Shown piece after piece: positions 1 through 13,980 of a DNA stretch of 64,000 nt. A program made the position numbers and the translations under genes. Source of the stretch: Aquilaria yunnanensis (taxonomy: Eukaryota; Streptophyta; Magnoliopsida; Malvales; Thymelaeaceae). Within the stretch, counting starts at the first letter, position 1. The number at the start of each line of letters is the position of its first letter. The stretch spans positions 6,574,501 to 6,638,500 of the forward strand of contig CM077599.1 of NCBI GenBank assembly GCA_039654915.1, read 5' to 3'. The notes under the pieces are model-generated. The model saw only the letters and a program-made list of their open reading frames with translations, did no database searches and was not told the DNA's origin.

Positions 1-2596
1 CAAATCATCAACCAGATAATTACACTTCAACAATTCTACGTTTCTGTGTTCTAATTAAACTTGCTTTGTACAAGTATATATCTGTTTCTCTTAATTATAA
101 AACAACATAGGTCGGTCAGTTTTGTTAATTAGCGCACTAATTATTATTGGTTAATTTAATATGATTGGAGATTGAAGAACAGACTCTCCAGTGTTGGTGG
201 AATCCATCCATCGTACTTTGACATTTAAATATTAGGACTTATAGAATTAACACAGTCCAAATTGGTCAAGGGCCAGTCGCTACCAAACAGCAGGGTGATG
301 GATTATTTATGATGCCAATATTATTTAATTTTCCCTTGGTATTAATCAATTGATTAGTTTAGTATTTTCAACTAATCCATCCAAAGTATTGCTTGCCCGA
401 GTGTCAATTGAGATTGGGCTTGTCCTTCAAATGAATTAATTAAGTGCTAACCTTTTTAGTAATATGCAGCAAATCAAAGCGTGCTTGGTGCACCACTAGC
501 AAAACTTTATTTGCATGATCATGATTAATTAGTAATTAAGTACCGGTACTTAGAAGTGTTGTTTTTCGTGGTCCTATTATGGGGAAAATTCTGAGGGGGA
601 TTTTGCCGTTTGGCACATTTCACCATATATATAAAGCGAGATGGCTGGGTTGGCCACTTTTTATATATCCAGGACCATGCATGTTTAATCATGCGGATCT
701 TTTGTTTTTTTTTTTTCTTCTTCAAGTGATTTAAAACCAAAATTGGGCTACTTCTCTAAAAGAACAATATCAAATTGGTTTGTAATTTCTTAGAGAATAC
801 AATTAGTTTGTAATTAATCATTTTTCACTAATCCTTTCTTATTGTTGCGTATTCAGAGTATTCTTTCCTCAACAATTCTGAAACAAGATTTCTTTAAGTA
901 AGTCTTTCTAATACGTAAGATCCCAAATTGAACCTACATTCTCAGACCCAAAAAAAAAAAAACATGTACTTTTTAATTATGGAATAAATAGGAAAATCCT
1001 AACTGCTACTAATAATTAGTACTCATTTTGGTACTGGATTGGAGGTAGTTAATTAGTAGCATTACTTTTTTCTCCAAACTTGAAGAAATATACTTTCTGT
1101 TACCAACTTGCTGCGTGGTTAATCCACAAAAAGACCAATTAAAGTTAAAGTGATCTTTGTGGTGGCTATTATATGCTAATAATTCATTATCAAACAAACC
1201 GACAAACTGTTAATGCAATAAAATATACATTTTCTTTTTTTGGCAGAAAAGGATATACACTTTTAGGTGTCATGGTTTTGAGTATATCTTTCAATATTCG
1301 CGAAGAAAAAACAAGAAGATGAAAAAACAAGAAAGAAAACCGCCTGGCCTCTCAGCTGCAACTGCTCCCTGTCTAGTCCTCGCCTTTTAAGTTCCAACTT
1401 TCAACCCTTTAAAATTTTTTTCGTATTTTTAAAAGGATTTGAAAGGGATATTGACTAAGCAGATCGTCTCAACTCAAATCATTTGGAAGAAAGATTTTAA
1501 TTAGTCGATACACTTGGAATGGGAGTGAAAGTTAAGGGCCGAAATTAATGATCGAATTGAATAATTAATTAAATCGTGTGGCCAAGAGAGCAGGAGAAAG
1601 TACGAATTTGGGAGAAAGTGGGCAGATAAAAAGTTTCAAAGTGGAGATTGATGAGAGGATGATGTTGAGTGCCACCTTCAAATAACACCCACCAGCAAGA
1701 CCATGCCTGGTGACATTTATGTATGCAATTTTGGCCAAGAAAGAATAGTTTCTGTTGCCTGGCTATTTTATAATAATTAATTCAAAGATGTCATAAATAA
1801 ATAGATATATGAAAAGTAACTAATATCATGAATTTTGTCACAGGATTGCCTTTGAATTCTAATTAATTTGGTACGTTGATCGATAAAATGTGGCTTGGTT
1901 AAAAATGGCGTAATTAAACAACATGTTATTAATTTCTACACACATTGTATTGTATGGGTTTTTAATTTCTCAAGTTTACACGACAGCCTGCCACGGAGTT
2001 GCATGGTTCATCATGTGGAGCAGCAGGAAGATGGAAATCTTTGTGGAAATTTGCATTCCATTTTCTCACCCATTTAGTTAAGGGATATGTATGGTTACTT
2101 TTGTAAGAGGTTGCCGAAAATTGCATGTGAGGAGTTAAAATTGAGTTCTTTAATTTGTTTACATAAAAGAATTAACCTAGCATCGTGCAGATCAAAATGT
2201 GAGATTGCATTTGCCGAGATACCGGATATAGAAATATATATATATATATATATAACGGCAACATTTATCGCGTTACTGTTGCTAACTTCTTCCGCCCGAG
2301 CCGGAAAATATAAAGTCGTTATTTTTTTAAGTTGAACATGTGTCTCTTTTATTTTATTTTTCTAATTATTAATAAATGAAGGGAAAAGAACTGATTTGTA
2401 AAAAAGGCAAAACTTTTCTCCAAAAATTAAAAAAAGAAGTTAAATGATATTATAAGCTCAAATCCATATTCACATTACCTCCTTAATTTATGGTACTCTA
2501 GATTATGAGGGTACCTTAATACGTTGAAAATTGAACTGCAAAGGTAAACCCTTCAAGGTGTTGGTATTTGTAATTAGCTCCATATTAGTATGGGTA
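1..2596. other. Intergenic AT-rich DNA, no gene recognised
   Basis: Only short open frames of low-complexity composition occur here, with no recognisable protein similarity and no convincing exon chain. A short TA microsatellite lies near 2236-2255. I see no terminal repeats or other element boundaries. Confidence 0.6.
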
Positions 2597-2994
2597 CACT
2601 ACTAAAAAACAAGATTTTTCTAACAACTTTACGTTGGAAATTTTAAATTGTCAATGCAAACAGTTAGAATCAGGCACATTGTCAAACCATGGGTTGGAAA
2701 AGAAATTTGTGATGGCCGAAGTGTTAAGCTATTGGATTTTTCAACGGTCAACCATTACTAAAAAGTTGTTGGTAATTTTCAACTGCTTTTTGTTTACTAA
2801 TGGTTTTCATGTGTAAGTTGTTGATAATTATCAATAGTCTATCCGTTGGAAATAACCAACGTTCTAGTTGTTGGTGACTATTGACAACTCTTTTGTTACA
2901 AAATTTCAACGGTCATAATCGTTGAGAACTTCTAACAGCTTGGTCGTTGGTAACAATGTTTTAAAAACTAGACCATTCTTTAAATTGTTGAGAG

Positions 2995-3701
2995 TTCGGG
3001 GTTACGGTTTAACTGGTTCAACCGGTTGAACCGCCGGTTCTTATAGACTTTTATATTTAGATTTGGAGGACTAGGAGTGACTTTATTGTCAAAAATAAAA
3101 TAATAGTACCTTAAGGAACAGATACATATAATACAAGGACTAAAATAATAATTTTACCTTATATAGAAACTTGTTGCTTCATCCACAACCATAAATCTGA
3201 AGTTATTTGCCGCACAGCTCCATTTTCTCTTTTATAGTCGTCTTCTTCTTCTTTTCTCACTTCTCCTTTCTTCCTTTTTTTTTATAATAAGTTCCACTCT
3301 CCTCTCCTTCATTTTTTATTTGTCTTCCTTGCTTATCCGGTTTTGTTGTTCTTCTTCTTCTTCTTTCATCTTCTTCAGCTTCTGGTTTCTTCTTTTCCTA
3401 TTTTCTTCTTTCATCTTCTTCTTTTTGTATTTCCTTCTTTTCTCTTTCTTTCATCGTGTTTTATAATTTTTTTTTGGTTAATTAGTTTAATAAGTTTAAA
3501 TATTTTTTTTACAATTTTTAAATATTTGTTTTAAACTGTTGGTTTGATCTGATTTGACGGTTCAACAGTTTTAAGCTGTTTTTTCTGGTTTTGACCTGTT
3601 TTTAACTAAACATAGAATGAGCCGATAGCCGGGCCAAATGGATTGCCGGTTTGTAGTCTAACTGGTTGAACCATCTGGTTTGGTCCGACTTTGATAACCC
3701 T
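2995..3701. repeat. Repeat nested in the CACTA element, with GGTT/AACC-rich ends
   Basis: Both ends carry motifs of the type aactggttcaaccggttgaac, in opposing arrangement, and the interior is pyrimidine-rich (3230-3480). The flanks tgttgaga and ggttgata agree at 6 of 8 positions, which would fit a decayed 8-bp hAT-type target duplication. Without this block the distance from the CACTA left end to its transposase remnant is close to that of the second CACTA copy. The boundaries are approximate. Confidence 0.4.
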
Positions 3702-4089
3702 GGTTGATAATTGCGATGGTTTGACCGTTGATAGCTCCTGCGGTATGGCTGTTGGTAGTTTCCAACAGTATAAGCCATTGTATATTTCCAACAGCTTAAG
3801 CCGTTAAAAATTTAGTAATTATTTCCAACAACTCTAATTCCCAGAATATAGCTACATTTTAATTGTTAATTATTTCATAGACTTAAACCAAATAAATGCA
3901 ACATACAACCATAGAAATCCACATAAATAGAGTATGTTATAATGTTAGCGACATTAAGTTAACTAATCTAATACCAATAGTTGCACAACATCAATGTATA
4001 TAATTGTTCCGTCATCCTAATGATGGACACAAGTTCTATAGGACACAAACAAGTAAGTGATATACCTTATTTAACAAGAACTCAAAGAC

Positions 4090-4330
4090 ACCCTTTATCA
4101 TCAACATCCGATCCTAATAATCATCTAGATTGTCTTGGGCATGTGCAGGCAGACGGAGGCCAAGTAATTTACATATGTACTCCAGTTCAACTTGATGCAT
4201 CCTCTTGAGACGCTTCGGCTTCCATTCATAATATCTTGCTTGTTACATTATATGCTCTACTACAACCTGTTTTACTTTTTCGTTGAACTTAGCTGTTTGA
4301 GTGAGATTAACAGGTGGTAGTTTATCACAA
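4090..4330 (-). pseudogene. Remnant of CACTA transposase C-terminus
   Basis: Two minus-strand stretches align with the transposase tail at 61669-62124. One reads LPPVNLTQTAKFNEKVKQ, against IPPIDITQTPKFNEQVQK there. The other reads ELEYICKLL followed by PAHAQ, against QLEIICRSA and PPAQP. The frame is broken by at least one stop, so it cannot make protein. Its presence confirms that the 2597-4550 element is a deletion derivative of the same family. Confidence 0.65.
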
Positions 4331-4873
4331 CTTAGCCAATGGAAAATTTTAATTTTATTTTCCTCAATCCTTTTTATATGAAAGTTCATTTCTTTTATTT
4401 ATATATAACATTAAATACTATAATGGGTGGGAAAAAAAGAAATTAATTTTTTTAATGGCTTGGCTATTGGAAATGTGTCTTCTCTGCAGTTGGAAATTTC
4501 TAACAATTTAGTAGTTGAAATTTTGGCAGTTGGAATGTCTTTCAGTTGTGGTACTTTGTTTTTAAATTTCATAAGTGTGGATTAATTTTTAAGTTTCACA
4601 CATTCAAATTTTTCCTGATCTTTTGATTTGCTTTATTTATGATTTTGATAGATTTCATGTACGTTTCTCATGTCTTGTTATCAATGCACTAGACTTTTAC
4701 GTATAGGTAAATATGAAATAGAGATTAGAATAGAGTGTAGAACCATTTATTTTAATCTCTTTATCTTTTCAAATTAATCCCTTACTAATTTATTGTTTAT
4801 AAATTCGTATATTTTATATGATATTGTAAAATTAACCAAAAGTTTAAAGATTTTTTACAAGTATGCTTTATTT

Positions 4874-7800
4874 CAGGGGCAGGGCCAGAAATTTATCTCA
4901 ATAGGGGCAAAAAAAAGTATTATTAATAAAATATATTGACATGAACAATTGTTCACAACAAGATTTCACAGCTTGAAAACATTGCATGATTATCGTATTA
5001 TTTATGCTATTAAATACATATTTTTCAATGTAAGTAACTAGACAATCATTCATCAACTGATCTCCCATCCGATTTTGCAGTCGATTCTTCCCGATATTCA
5101 TTGCAGAAAATGCTCTCTCAACACTTGCAGTTGCAACTGGCAAAATCAAGGCCAACTTCACAAGTAGATAAACAAGTGGATACACAATATGTTTCTTCCT
5201 ATAAATCAACTTTTGAGCAAGAGCACTTGCAATTTTAATATTTTGAAAATCACCATTAAAGTGCATATCAAGAATATAAGTATCTAACTGACTATCAAGT
5301 ACCATAAGCACAGCAAAAAATTCTGATAGGTAGAGTTGACCAAAATGAATTAAACTTTGCTTATTAAATGCTAAAAATAAGTCATCAGGATTCAAGCATG
5401 CTACACAAAAGAGCAATTCTATACTTGTCTCTATAAATCGATTATCAAGCTCTTGTGATTATCTATTCAGAATTTCAATGAATAAATCTACTTAGTAATA
5501 ATGTAAGTTTGTTACCTTATTAGCTTTACGAGTAGATCTTCCGGGAAACATGAACATGTCATCCATCTTCAAAGTGAGAATATCATGTTGACCACAAAAA
5601 TGAACAAACATTTATTATCAAATCATCCCACATAATATTTCTCATTTTCAACAATTTTTCTTTTGTGCTTTTAACTAGTTTCATAGCATTCATAATATCT
5701 TGATCTTTTCTTTGCAACGCCTTCAACAATTCATTAATAATCCCTAAAATATCTTTCACCATGTAGAAATTAAATATAAAGTCAACAGACTGTATCAACC
5801 CTAATAAAACATTAGCTTCAACTCTTTACTCAGAATTCAAGTCTTCTTCAATAATATACTCAAGCACATCGGTAATAGCCAATAATTGAATAATTAAGCT
5901 AATTAAAGTCTCATAGTGAAAGCTCCATCTCGTATCACTTGGACATTGAAGGACTCATTCTTGATTCAATCCTTGACCACTTTTAAGCTTACCACTTTTT
6001 AATGCCTCAACAACCTTTGCAACTTGATTTTCTAAAAAAAAAAAAAAATCTTTGCGTTTGCAAGAAGCTCCAACAACATTTATTAAATTTGTTACAATAT
6101 AGAAAAATGATACAACAGAAGTTTCATTCTTTGCTACTGCGACAAGTGTCAGTTGAAGTTTATGTGCAAAACAATGTACATAATATGCTGAACTGTTTTC
6201 ACTCAATATCAAGCTTTTTAATCCATTAAATTGTCCACTCATGTTGCTAGCCCCATTATATTCTTGGTCACACAATCTTGACAAATTTAAGTTGTGTCTA
6301 GAAAGCAATTCCCTTAGTGTTTTTTTCAATGACAAAACACTAGTATAAAAAACATGTGTAATACCAAAGAATCATTCAATCATTATTTATTCTTTATTCA
6401 CATAACGTAAAACAACCGTCATTTGTTCTTTAGAAGAAATATCATGAGATTCATCTACTAGAATTGAAAATAAGTCATCCCCCAAATCATTAACAATGAC
6501 ATTGGTTGTTTTAGTTACTGCAAAATTGATGATATCAAATTGAATTTCATGTGCTATTAATCTGTCGTTGCTAAGAGCATTTTTCACAGTAACTAGACTG
6601 ATAATTTCATTATGATATACTAAAAACTGTAGAAGCTTAAGAAAATTACCCTGATTTTTTGAAGTCTCTGGTTCATCATGACCACGAAAAGCAGTCAACA
6701 GAGGCATTCAAATGAATTCGATAATCACTTCAGGCTTGATCAGATTATTTCCGCAAAGCATTTTGAATGAATTGCTCCTGATTCATTAAATCTTCATACT
6801 TTTTCCAAGCTTTAGTTTGGGTGCTATCATGACGTCCTACATGTTCTCTCAATTTTTCTAGCTTATTCCAACTTGTAAACCCTTCAAATATGAATGCATT
6901 ACCACCAATTTGCTTCCCATAGTTAGGCTTAAATAAATAACAACATAAACAATAAGTAGCATATTTTGATTCACTATTCTCCAACCAATTCTTATGATTA
7001 TCAAACCAATGAGGGTTAAACCTTCATGAAGTCTTTCCAATAAATTTATGAGGAAAATTATGAATTTGAGGTTGACACGGGTCTTTTTATAAATAATATC
7101 TCCTAATTCTGTCACGCTAATTAGGATGATACTCAGAATTTTTTTTTCTTAACCCACTAGGAAGCTCTTATAATTAATCTCAACTCGTGCTTACTTCGAA
7201 GGATTGTTTTCAGTATCAACATTTGCTCCATGAGAAAAATCGAGTTTCTTTTGGAATTTTTTTTCAAGTATCTCTCCATAACCTAAACTACATAAAAATA
7301 ATAAAATTATATGTTCATACAATAGTATGTACTACTTTGTATTTTACAAATTAATTTATTAGGGTTTTGAAATTTTAAAATTACCTGAAAATTGGTGGAA
7401 GACAATACAAATTAGAAGGCAAATATAAATTAAAATTTGAGACAATAGACACTGATTTATGAGTGCCAGTGTTGCAGCCCTGCTGAAGAGTAAAAAGATG
7501 CAAGATTATTTTGTACGCTGCAACCTTGTTGAAGAAAAGGGAAAAGGTTGGAATAAATTTTCGTTTTGTTTTGAATGAAAGCGGGCGTTGAAATTTGTGT
7601 GGTAAAAAGATGAAGTGTCAAACTAATTCTATTTCTCATGTAGCCCTTTGGATTAAGTTTTTTTTTATTGTTTTTAATTGTTGTTTCTTACTTTTTGGGG
7701 TGTGGTCCCAAAGAGATGTGATTATCTTCTTCTGCTTGATCTGTTGTATTAAATTATATACTAGTACTTATAGTTTTTATGTCATGTGGTTTTGTTGTCA

Positions 7801-7992
7801 GCTTTTAAATGTCTGCATTTTGCTCATTCATAAGAACTAAATTTATGTACAATTAAGTTAGTGGGGGCATTACCAAAAATTCAATGGGGGTAGAACGTAT
7901 ATTTTATAAAAAATTATAAACCAATTACATATTTTTCTCAAAATTCAATGGTGGCAATTGCTACCACTCAACCACACATAGCTCCATCTCTA
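4874..7992 (-). mobile_element. hAT-superfamily DNA transposon, degenerate
   Basis: A left end beginning CAGGGGCAGGGCCAG and a right end whose reverse complement begins TAGAGATGGAGCTA bracket a broken hAT transposase. The flanking 8-mers CTTTATTT (4866-4873) and CGTTATTT (7993-8000) agree at 7 of 8 positions, the duplication length expected of hAT elements. Terminal repeats have decayed to about half identity. The right 850 bp is non-coding AT-rich sequence. Confidence 0.65.
4920..7115 (-). pseudogene. hAT transposase pseudogene (TTF-type zinc finger / DUF4371 / hAT dimerisation)
   Basis: Minus-strand frames give the domains of the plant zinc-finger MYM-type 1-like hAT transposase in the correct order. 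A TTF-type zinc finger block lies at about 6745-6984 (CLCCYLF, GGNAFIFEGF, AWKKYEDLMNQ). A DUF4371-like block follows at 6387-6707 (FRGHDEPE, SILVDESHDISSKEQ) and continues at 5955-6335 (LCDQEYNGASNMSGQFNG, YVHCFAHKLQL). The hAT C-terminal dimerisation block is at about 5000-5210 (PVATASVERAFSAMN). The blocks lie in different frames separated by stops and frameshifts, and there is a 14-A run near 6033. The gene is dead. The intact family member would be a nuclear transposase cutting at the element ends. Confidence 0.8.
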
Positions 7993-8000
7993 CGTTATTT

Positions 8001-8702
8001 TATTTTATTCACCACCTAATGTTGCTACACACAATCCGGACTAGACCAGCCATATTTAAAATCATGACATTATTAATTTAGAGATAAACATATGCACATC
8101 TATCAAGTTTACCTGGTCTTAAACAATTTAGGAAAGTATTTATACAATTTGTATATATTGCATATATAATTTTATATATAAAATAATTTTTTAAAAATAT
8201 TAGACCTCATTGATTTCTTAATAAAAACACTAAGAGACATATTCTAAAATATTCATTCTTACTTAAGAGTGTTGAATTCCATATTCAATAATCATGAGCT
8301 TTGCATGTTAACATTTATACAATCCAAAATGTCTAAATAAATCTAGTAATAGACATTCATGATTGACTTATTAAAATCATATAATATATACATTTAAGTT
8401 TATATTATTCTCAGATCTACAAAACAAACTAATATTTACTCTATTCTCAACAATTTTAGGTCTAAGAGTAATTGATTTGGTCATGTTTAAATATTAATCA
8501 ATATAAATATTCATATATAAATTTGGAATTATTATTCCAATGATATAGATAAATCACTTTATCTAATATAGTAATATTATACATGTAATCTATCATGAGC
8601 AATTAACTCATATATATGTTCTTCAAAAGTGAATTGCTTTTAAGAACTATAAAGATAAATTGAGTTTCATGTTCATCCATTAATACATATACATACATAT
8701 AC

Positions 8703-8733
<31 letters not shown>

Positions 8734-8900
8734 TCTAACACAATCATAGTATAAGATAAAATAATAATAATAATATAAATTAATAAAAATAAAAATATAA
8801 CTTTATTAATTTAATAAAAAAAGTACAATTTGACTTTAAAGTTTAAACAACACTAAAATCTTTGAGAAGAACCTTTTGGTATAAAATAATTACTAGGTTA
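8001..8900. other. Intergenic AT-rich DNA with a CA microsatellite
   Basis: No gene is seen. A (CA)n tract occupies about 8706-8732, and short AT-rich stretches follow up to the copia LTR. Confidence 0.6.
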
Positions 8901-9388
8901 TGTTAGGAAAATTTGATTATATGGATCAAACTAATCAATCATAAAACCTAAGATCATTTATATTGAATAATCAAGATTAAACCGAAATTAAAACAGGAAG
9001 CATACCTTGGTCCATTGAATATTCTAGAGCAAAGGTCTTATAGCTTGTCTTCTAAATCAATGCGCAATAGTTCCTTTTTTATCTCTCTAACGATGAGGAC
9101 TCAGAGGGGGCAGAAAACTGAAGAAAGAAAACCTTATAACATATGACTTAAGGACCATAGCTTTTTTATATAGATTGACCATGCCAGTTTTATGCATCTT
9201 TTATTTCAGCCCATCAAAAAAATAAAAGTTACATTTTGGCATCTACATGTTAAAATTGTCCACATGTTACAAAATATCTAGAGCCCAAACCTAAACCTTT
9301 TTAGATCCCTTTCAATTGGGGCAAATATTTTGATAGTATATACAATACACAATTTATTCACGCATTAGCCCATATAAAAAATCTAACA
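8901..9388 (-). repeat. Copia 3' LTR
   Basis: The 488-bp repeat begins TGTTAGGA and ends TCTAACA, an inverted terminal hexamer typical of copia LTRs. It aligns along its length with the right LTR once the insert there is ignored. Confidence 0.75.
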
Positions 9389-10206
9389 ATCTCCTACTTA
9401 GGTTGTTTGTGTGACTTATAATAGTGCATTATAACCTTATGAGTACTTCAAAAGAAGCTATCATCACCAAAAATATGTCCATCAATTATATCAACATAGG
9501 ATCAAAGCGGCCTTCATTACCTGTAGTGTAGCTAAATCCATCAATGGTCATGTGTATTGACATAATCGAACGACATGAATCAAATGTGGATGTATAGCAT
9601 GGAAATTACATGTAATGTGATCTTAACATGTCTATTTTCAACTAGTTTAACCTTAGTGAGAACAATCTTATCGGATCTAAAGTGAACATAAACCGTAAAC
9701 TTTTATTTTTGCTGAAAATAACCATAAATAATCCATAAATAATTGTAAAAGTGTCTAAAACTTTTGAGCATCTAAAAGTACAAACTCTTATTAAATTTGT
9801 ATATCTTGAAGAGATACAACACCCATATAAATGACATGTTCATAAAAGACCTTGGGTGATAGTCCCTTAGTAAGCAGATCCACAATCATAGAGTTCATCC
9901 TAATATATTCTATAGATAGTTGACCACTATGAATCATTTATTTAACAACCTGAAACTTAATGTCAATATGTTTTAACTTCACGGAGCTCGGGTTGTTATT
10001 GTCGTATAGAACCGTTGACTTATTGTCATAAAATAACTTATGTGGTATTTCACCATCATCCATAATTGGCAGCCCAGTGACAAAATTTCAAATCTATATG
10101 CTGTGGCTGGATGTCTCATGACTGCTATATGTTCTGCTGCCATGGTGGAGGAAGCTATGAGTGTTAGCTTAACATTTTTTTAGGAAACAGCTCTTTGAGC
10201 AAGCAA

Positions 10207-13200
10207 TTAGATATAGCTTGATGTGAACTTTTGATTATCTTGGCATTCAGTGAAATCGGAATCAGAATAACCAATGACCTCTAACTGATTTGATATTTTA
10301 TTTGTGTGCATGTAATCTTTTGTTCTTTGCAAATACTGCAAGACCTGTTTTGCTACTTTCCAATGATCAATTCTAGGATGATTTAAGTATTTGCCTAGCA
10401 TTCCAACAATATACACAATATCTAGTCACGCACAAACTTGAGCATATATTAAACTTCTTATGGCTGAGGGCTGAGGCATAAAAAATGTTTTGTATTTCTT
10501 TAGTCTCATAATCATTTTTAGGGCATTAATTGAGACTAAATTTATCTCCTTTAGCCACAAGGGTATCTCCTAATTTACAATCCTATATGCCAAACCTTTT
10601 GAGCGCTTTCTCAATATAGTTATTTTGTGATAACCTAATAATGCCTTGAGAGCAATGCTGGTGTGTTTGTATATCTAATACAAAAAAAGTCTCACCAAGA
10701 TCTTTCATCTCAAATTTCTTTGATAGAAATCTCTTGGTTTCATGTAATAAGCTTATATCATTGTTGGCAAGCAGTATGTTATCGACATATAAAACCAGGA
10801 AGATATACTTACTTCCACTGAACTTATGGTATACACAATCATCAATTGTATTCATCTTAAACCAAATGAGATGACAACTTAGTGAAATTTATGATACCAT
10901 TGACAGGAAGCTTGCTTGAGGCCATAGATGGATTTCTTTCATTTGCAAACTATTTGTTTTGCATCTTCAGATATAAAGTTTTTTGTTACACCATATAGAT
11001 CATCTCATTAATTTCACCATTAAGAAATGTTGTCTTAACATCCATATGATGTAACTTAAAAATGGGCTAGTAATGCCATTATTATCCTAAAAGAGTCATT
11101 TGATAAAATCGAAGAGAAAGTCTGTTTATAATCGATGTTTTCCTTCAATGTGAAGCCTTTTGTGACAAGATGACCTTTATACTTCTTTATATTGCCTTTT
11201 GAATCCTTTTTGGTTTTAAATATCCATTTATAACCAATAGGTTTCACACCTTCGGGTAAAGAGACAAGTTCCCAAACATCATTATCTTTTATAGACTTCA
11301 TCTTTTCATTCATGGAATCAATTCACTTTTGAGAATTAGGACTTTTAATGGCTTGATAAAAGTTGATTGGATTATCTTGCACCAATCCATTGTCATCCTC
11401 ATTTTCTTGGACAAAGATGATATAATCATCTGGAATCGCCATTCTCTTTTCTCTAGCAGATCTTCTTAATAGCATTGGTTCTTGAGATTGTTAAATTTAT
11501 TCTTTTAGAATAATTTGTTGATTTTGAATTGGGGGTTCTCCTACATTGTTTTGATTTTTTTTCTTAAACAATGTAAGTAATGAAAATCTGATCATTGTCA
11601 AAAGGAATCATAGGAATAGTTGCACATTCCTTTTCAAAGATAAGGTCCTTAATCTTTCCTTACCCTGCAAACTCATAGCCTGAAAGAAATGGGCATTACC
11701 CATATAAAAAAATTGTCTTAGATATGATATCATAAAACTTGTAACCTCTGGACCTCTTAGAGTATCCAACCAAAAAACAATTGACTGTCCTAGAGTTTAG
11801 TTTCTTTTCATTCAGCTTATAAGGCCTAGCTTTAGTTGGATAACCCTAAATGTGAAAGTGCTTCAAATTAAGCTTCTTCCTTGCTTAAAGCTCATAAAAG
11901 GTTTTGACAGTTTAAGTGCTTTAAATTAGGCTTCTTCCTTGCTTAAAGCTCATAAAAGGTTTTGACAGTTTCTTTTGTTGGAACTCTATTGAGTATGTAG
12001 GATACAGTCTTTAAAGCTTTTCCCAAGAGAGATTTTGATATAGTAGAATGACCAATCATACTCTTTACCATATCCTTAAGTGTTTTGTTTCATCTTTCAA
12101 TAACACCATTCATGCCAGGAGATCGCGACATGGTGTACTATAAAACAATACCGCATTATCCTAAGAATTTAGCAAAGGGTCATGGACATTGTTCATCTGA
12201 GCCATTACATCTACCATAGTATTCCCACCATAGTCAAATCTTACAAATTAAAATTTTTTTTTGAGTTGATTCTTAACTTCAGCATTAAAACTTGTAAACA
12301 CATTCAGTGATTGAGATTTCATGAATGAGATAAAGGTAGCTATAACGTGAGAAATTGTTTATGATCGTAATAAAATATCATTGACAATTCTAAAAGGCTA
12401 TAAGGAACGGTCCACAAATATCTGTATGTATCAGTTTTAAGGCATTGGAAGACCTATTTTCACCTAATCTCTTAGTGTTTGTCTATTTTCCTTTTATTTA
12501 ATTAACACAAATGTCAAAATTTATGAAATTGAGAGGATCAAGAATTTTATCTGATACAGGTCTTTCAATTCTCTGCTTAGAGATATGCCATAGTGAAGCG
12601 ATATTCTCATTGGTTAATTTACAATTTACACTTCAGTTACTTGTATGCAAGGTTTCATTAAATGAAACATTTGTATCAAACATATAAAGATTATCACCAA
12701 CTAACAAAGAATTCTTACTAACCAATTTTGAATCTTGAAAAAGACTAAATTTTCTATTTCCAAATGAACAAGAATATCCAAATTTGTTAGAAATAGAAAT
12801 AGAAACCAAATTCCATTGAACAGATGGTACAACAAAAGTCTCATTCAAGTCCAAATAAAATTCAGTTCTTAACAATAATCTAAATGTTCCAATTGCTTAA
12901 ACTTACACCGACTTGCCATCACCCATATAGATGTATTTTCTACCATCATTTGGCTTTCGGCAACTTAGGTAACCTTGTATAGACACACTGATGTGAGTTG
13001 TTGCACCAGAATCTATCCACAATGCGTGTCTAGACACTGAAGTTAAATTAACCATAGAATAAACAAGATTAAGAAGTGTATTTCTTTACACGCTATGCGT
13101 GATAATTGGTACAATGCTTCTTCTTATGCCCTCACAACATGACAAAAGAAACAAACATCTTCAAGCTGTTCATTTAGATGTTGTTTTTTTTTTGTGGTGC

Positions 13201-13780
13201 TGTAATTGCAGCTTCCTTATCATTCTTTCTTTTATTATCTTTCCTTTTGCCATTAAAGGTTATAACCAAATGAACGCTTTTTTCCATATTTTGCTTCAAC
13301 ATTTCCTTCTCTTGCACATAGTGAAAAAAAAACTCGTTGAGAGACCAAGTCTCTTTTTGACAGTTATAACTCACCTTAAATTGACTAAACTATGTAAGAA
13401 GGGAAATCAAAACCAGATAGACTAGTAAGTCCTTAGACAACTTTAACTTGAATATCTTTAGTTTTGAAGCAAGATGAGACATCTCCATATTGTACTCCCT
13501 TATGTTCCCATTACCTTTATACCTCATTAAGATAAGATTTGCCAAGAGTGTTCTAGTTCAGTATTTTCATTCTTAGCAAATCACTTTTCAAGTTCCTGAA
13601 GGAACTCTTTGGCCACTGTAACCTTTTCAGATATAGTGCCCCTAAATGATTTTGGTATGACACGCTTCATTGTCATTAGATTTATGTGATTTGAGTGTTC
13701 TTACCCTTCCATCTTTCACTTGTCATCAGAGACACTCTTATTAGTAAGGTCGGCGGGTCACTTAACCCTTAATGCAAAGT
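10207..13780 (-). pseudogene. Copia gag-pol polyprotein pseudogene
   Basis: Read from right to left on the minus strand, the copia order gag, protease, integrase, reverse transcriptase, RNase H is preserved. A gag remnant spans about 13174-13780. The protease active site DSGATTHIS lies near 13000. A pre-integrase block is at 12633-12875 (NLVSIS, FGYSCSFGN). An integrase tail is around 11960-12110 (VIERRNKTLK, LNRVPTKE). RT begins at 11056-11313 (VKPIGYKWIFKTK) and continues at 10583-10855 with YVDNILLA in place of the usual YVDD, so a catalytic Asp is altered. RNase H is at 10207-10416. Frameshifts and stops separate the blocks, so no functional polyprotein can be made. Confidence 0.85.
11856..11971. 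repeat. 58-bp tandem duplication inside the copia integrase region
   Basis: Two adjacent near-identical units, 11856-11913 and 11914-11971, both begin aagtgctt and end ttgacagttt. The duplication adds a non-multiple of three and further breaks the frame. Confidence 0.8.
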
Positions 13781-13946
13781 CTAAGTCCATGATTCCAAAA
13801 ATGATTATAACATTCTCTTATCACGACTTAAAATTTGTGCCATTTAGCAGAAATATTGGTAGCAAAGCTCACAACTGAAGAATGAACAAAGAAGCAAAAC
13901 AAATCAAGCTCACGTAAGTTTTACATCATACTGTATTAAATTCAAA

Positions 13947-13949
<3 letters not shown>

Positions 13950-13979
<30 letters not shown>
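13950..13979. repeat. TA microsatellite
   Basis: An uninterrupted run of about 15 TA units lies in the copia leader region. Confidence 0.9.

Positions 13980-13980
<1 letters not shown>

Larger units (their letters stand above)
2597..4550. mobile_element. CACTA (En/Spm) transposon, internally deleted
   Basis: The left end reads CACTACTAAAAAACAAG. The right end, read as reverse complement, is CACAACTGAAAGACA, matching at 12 of the first 15 positions. Both sides are flanked by the 3-bp target duplication GTA (2594-2596 and 4551-4553). Short subterminal motifs of the form GTTGGWAA occur repeatedly in both orientations inside each end, as expected for transposase-binding sites of CACTA elements. 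At 1.95 kb it is far too short to be autonomous. The left end matches the CACTA end at 28248 almost base for base over about 20 bp, so both belong to one family. Confidence 0.75.
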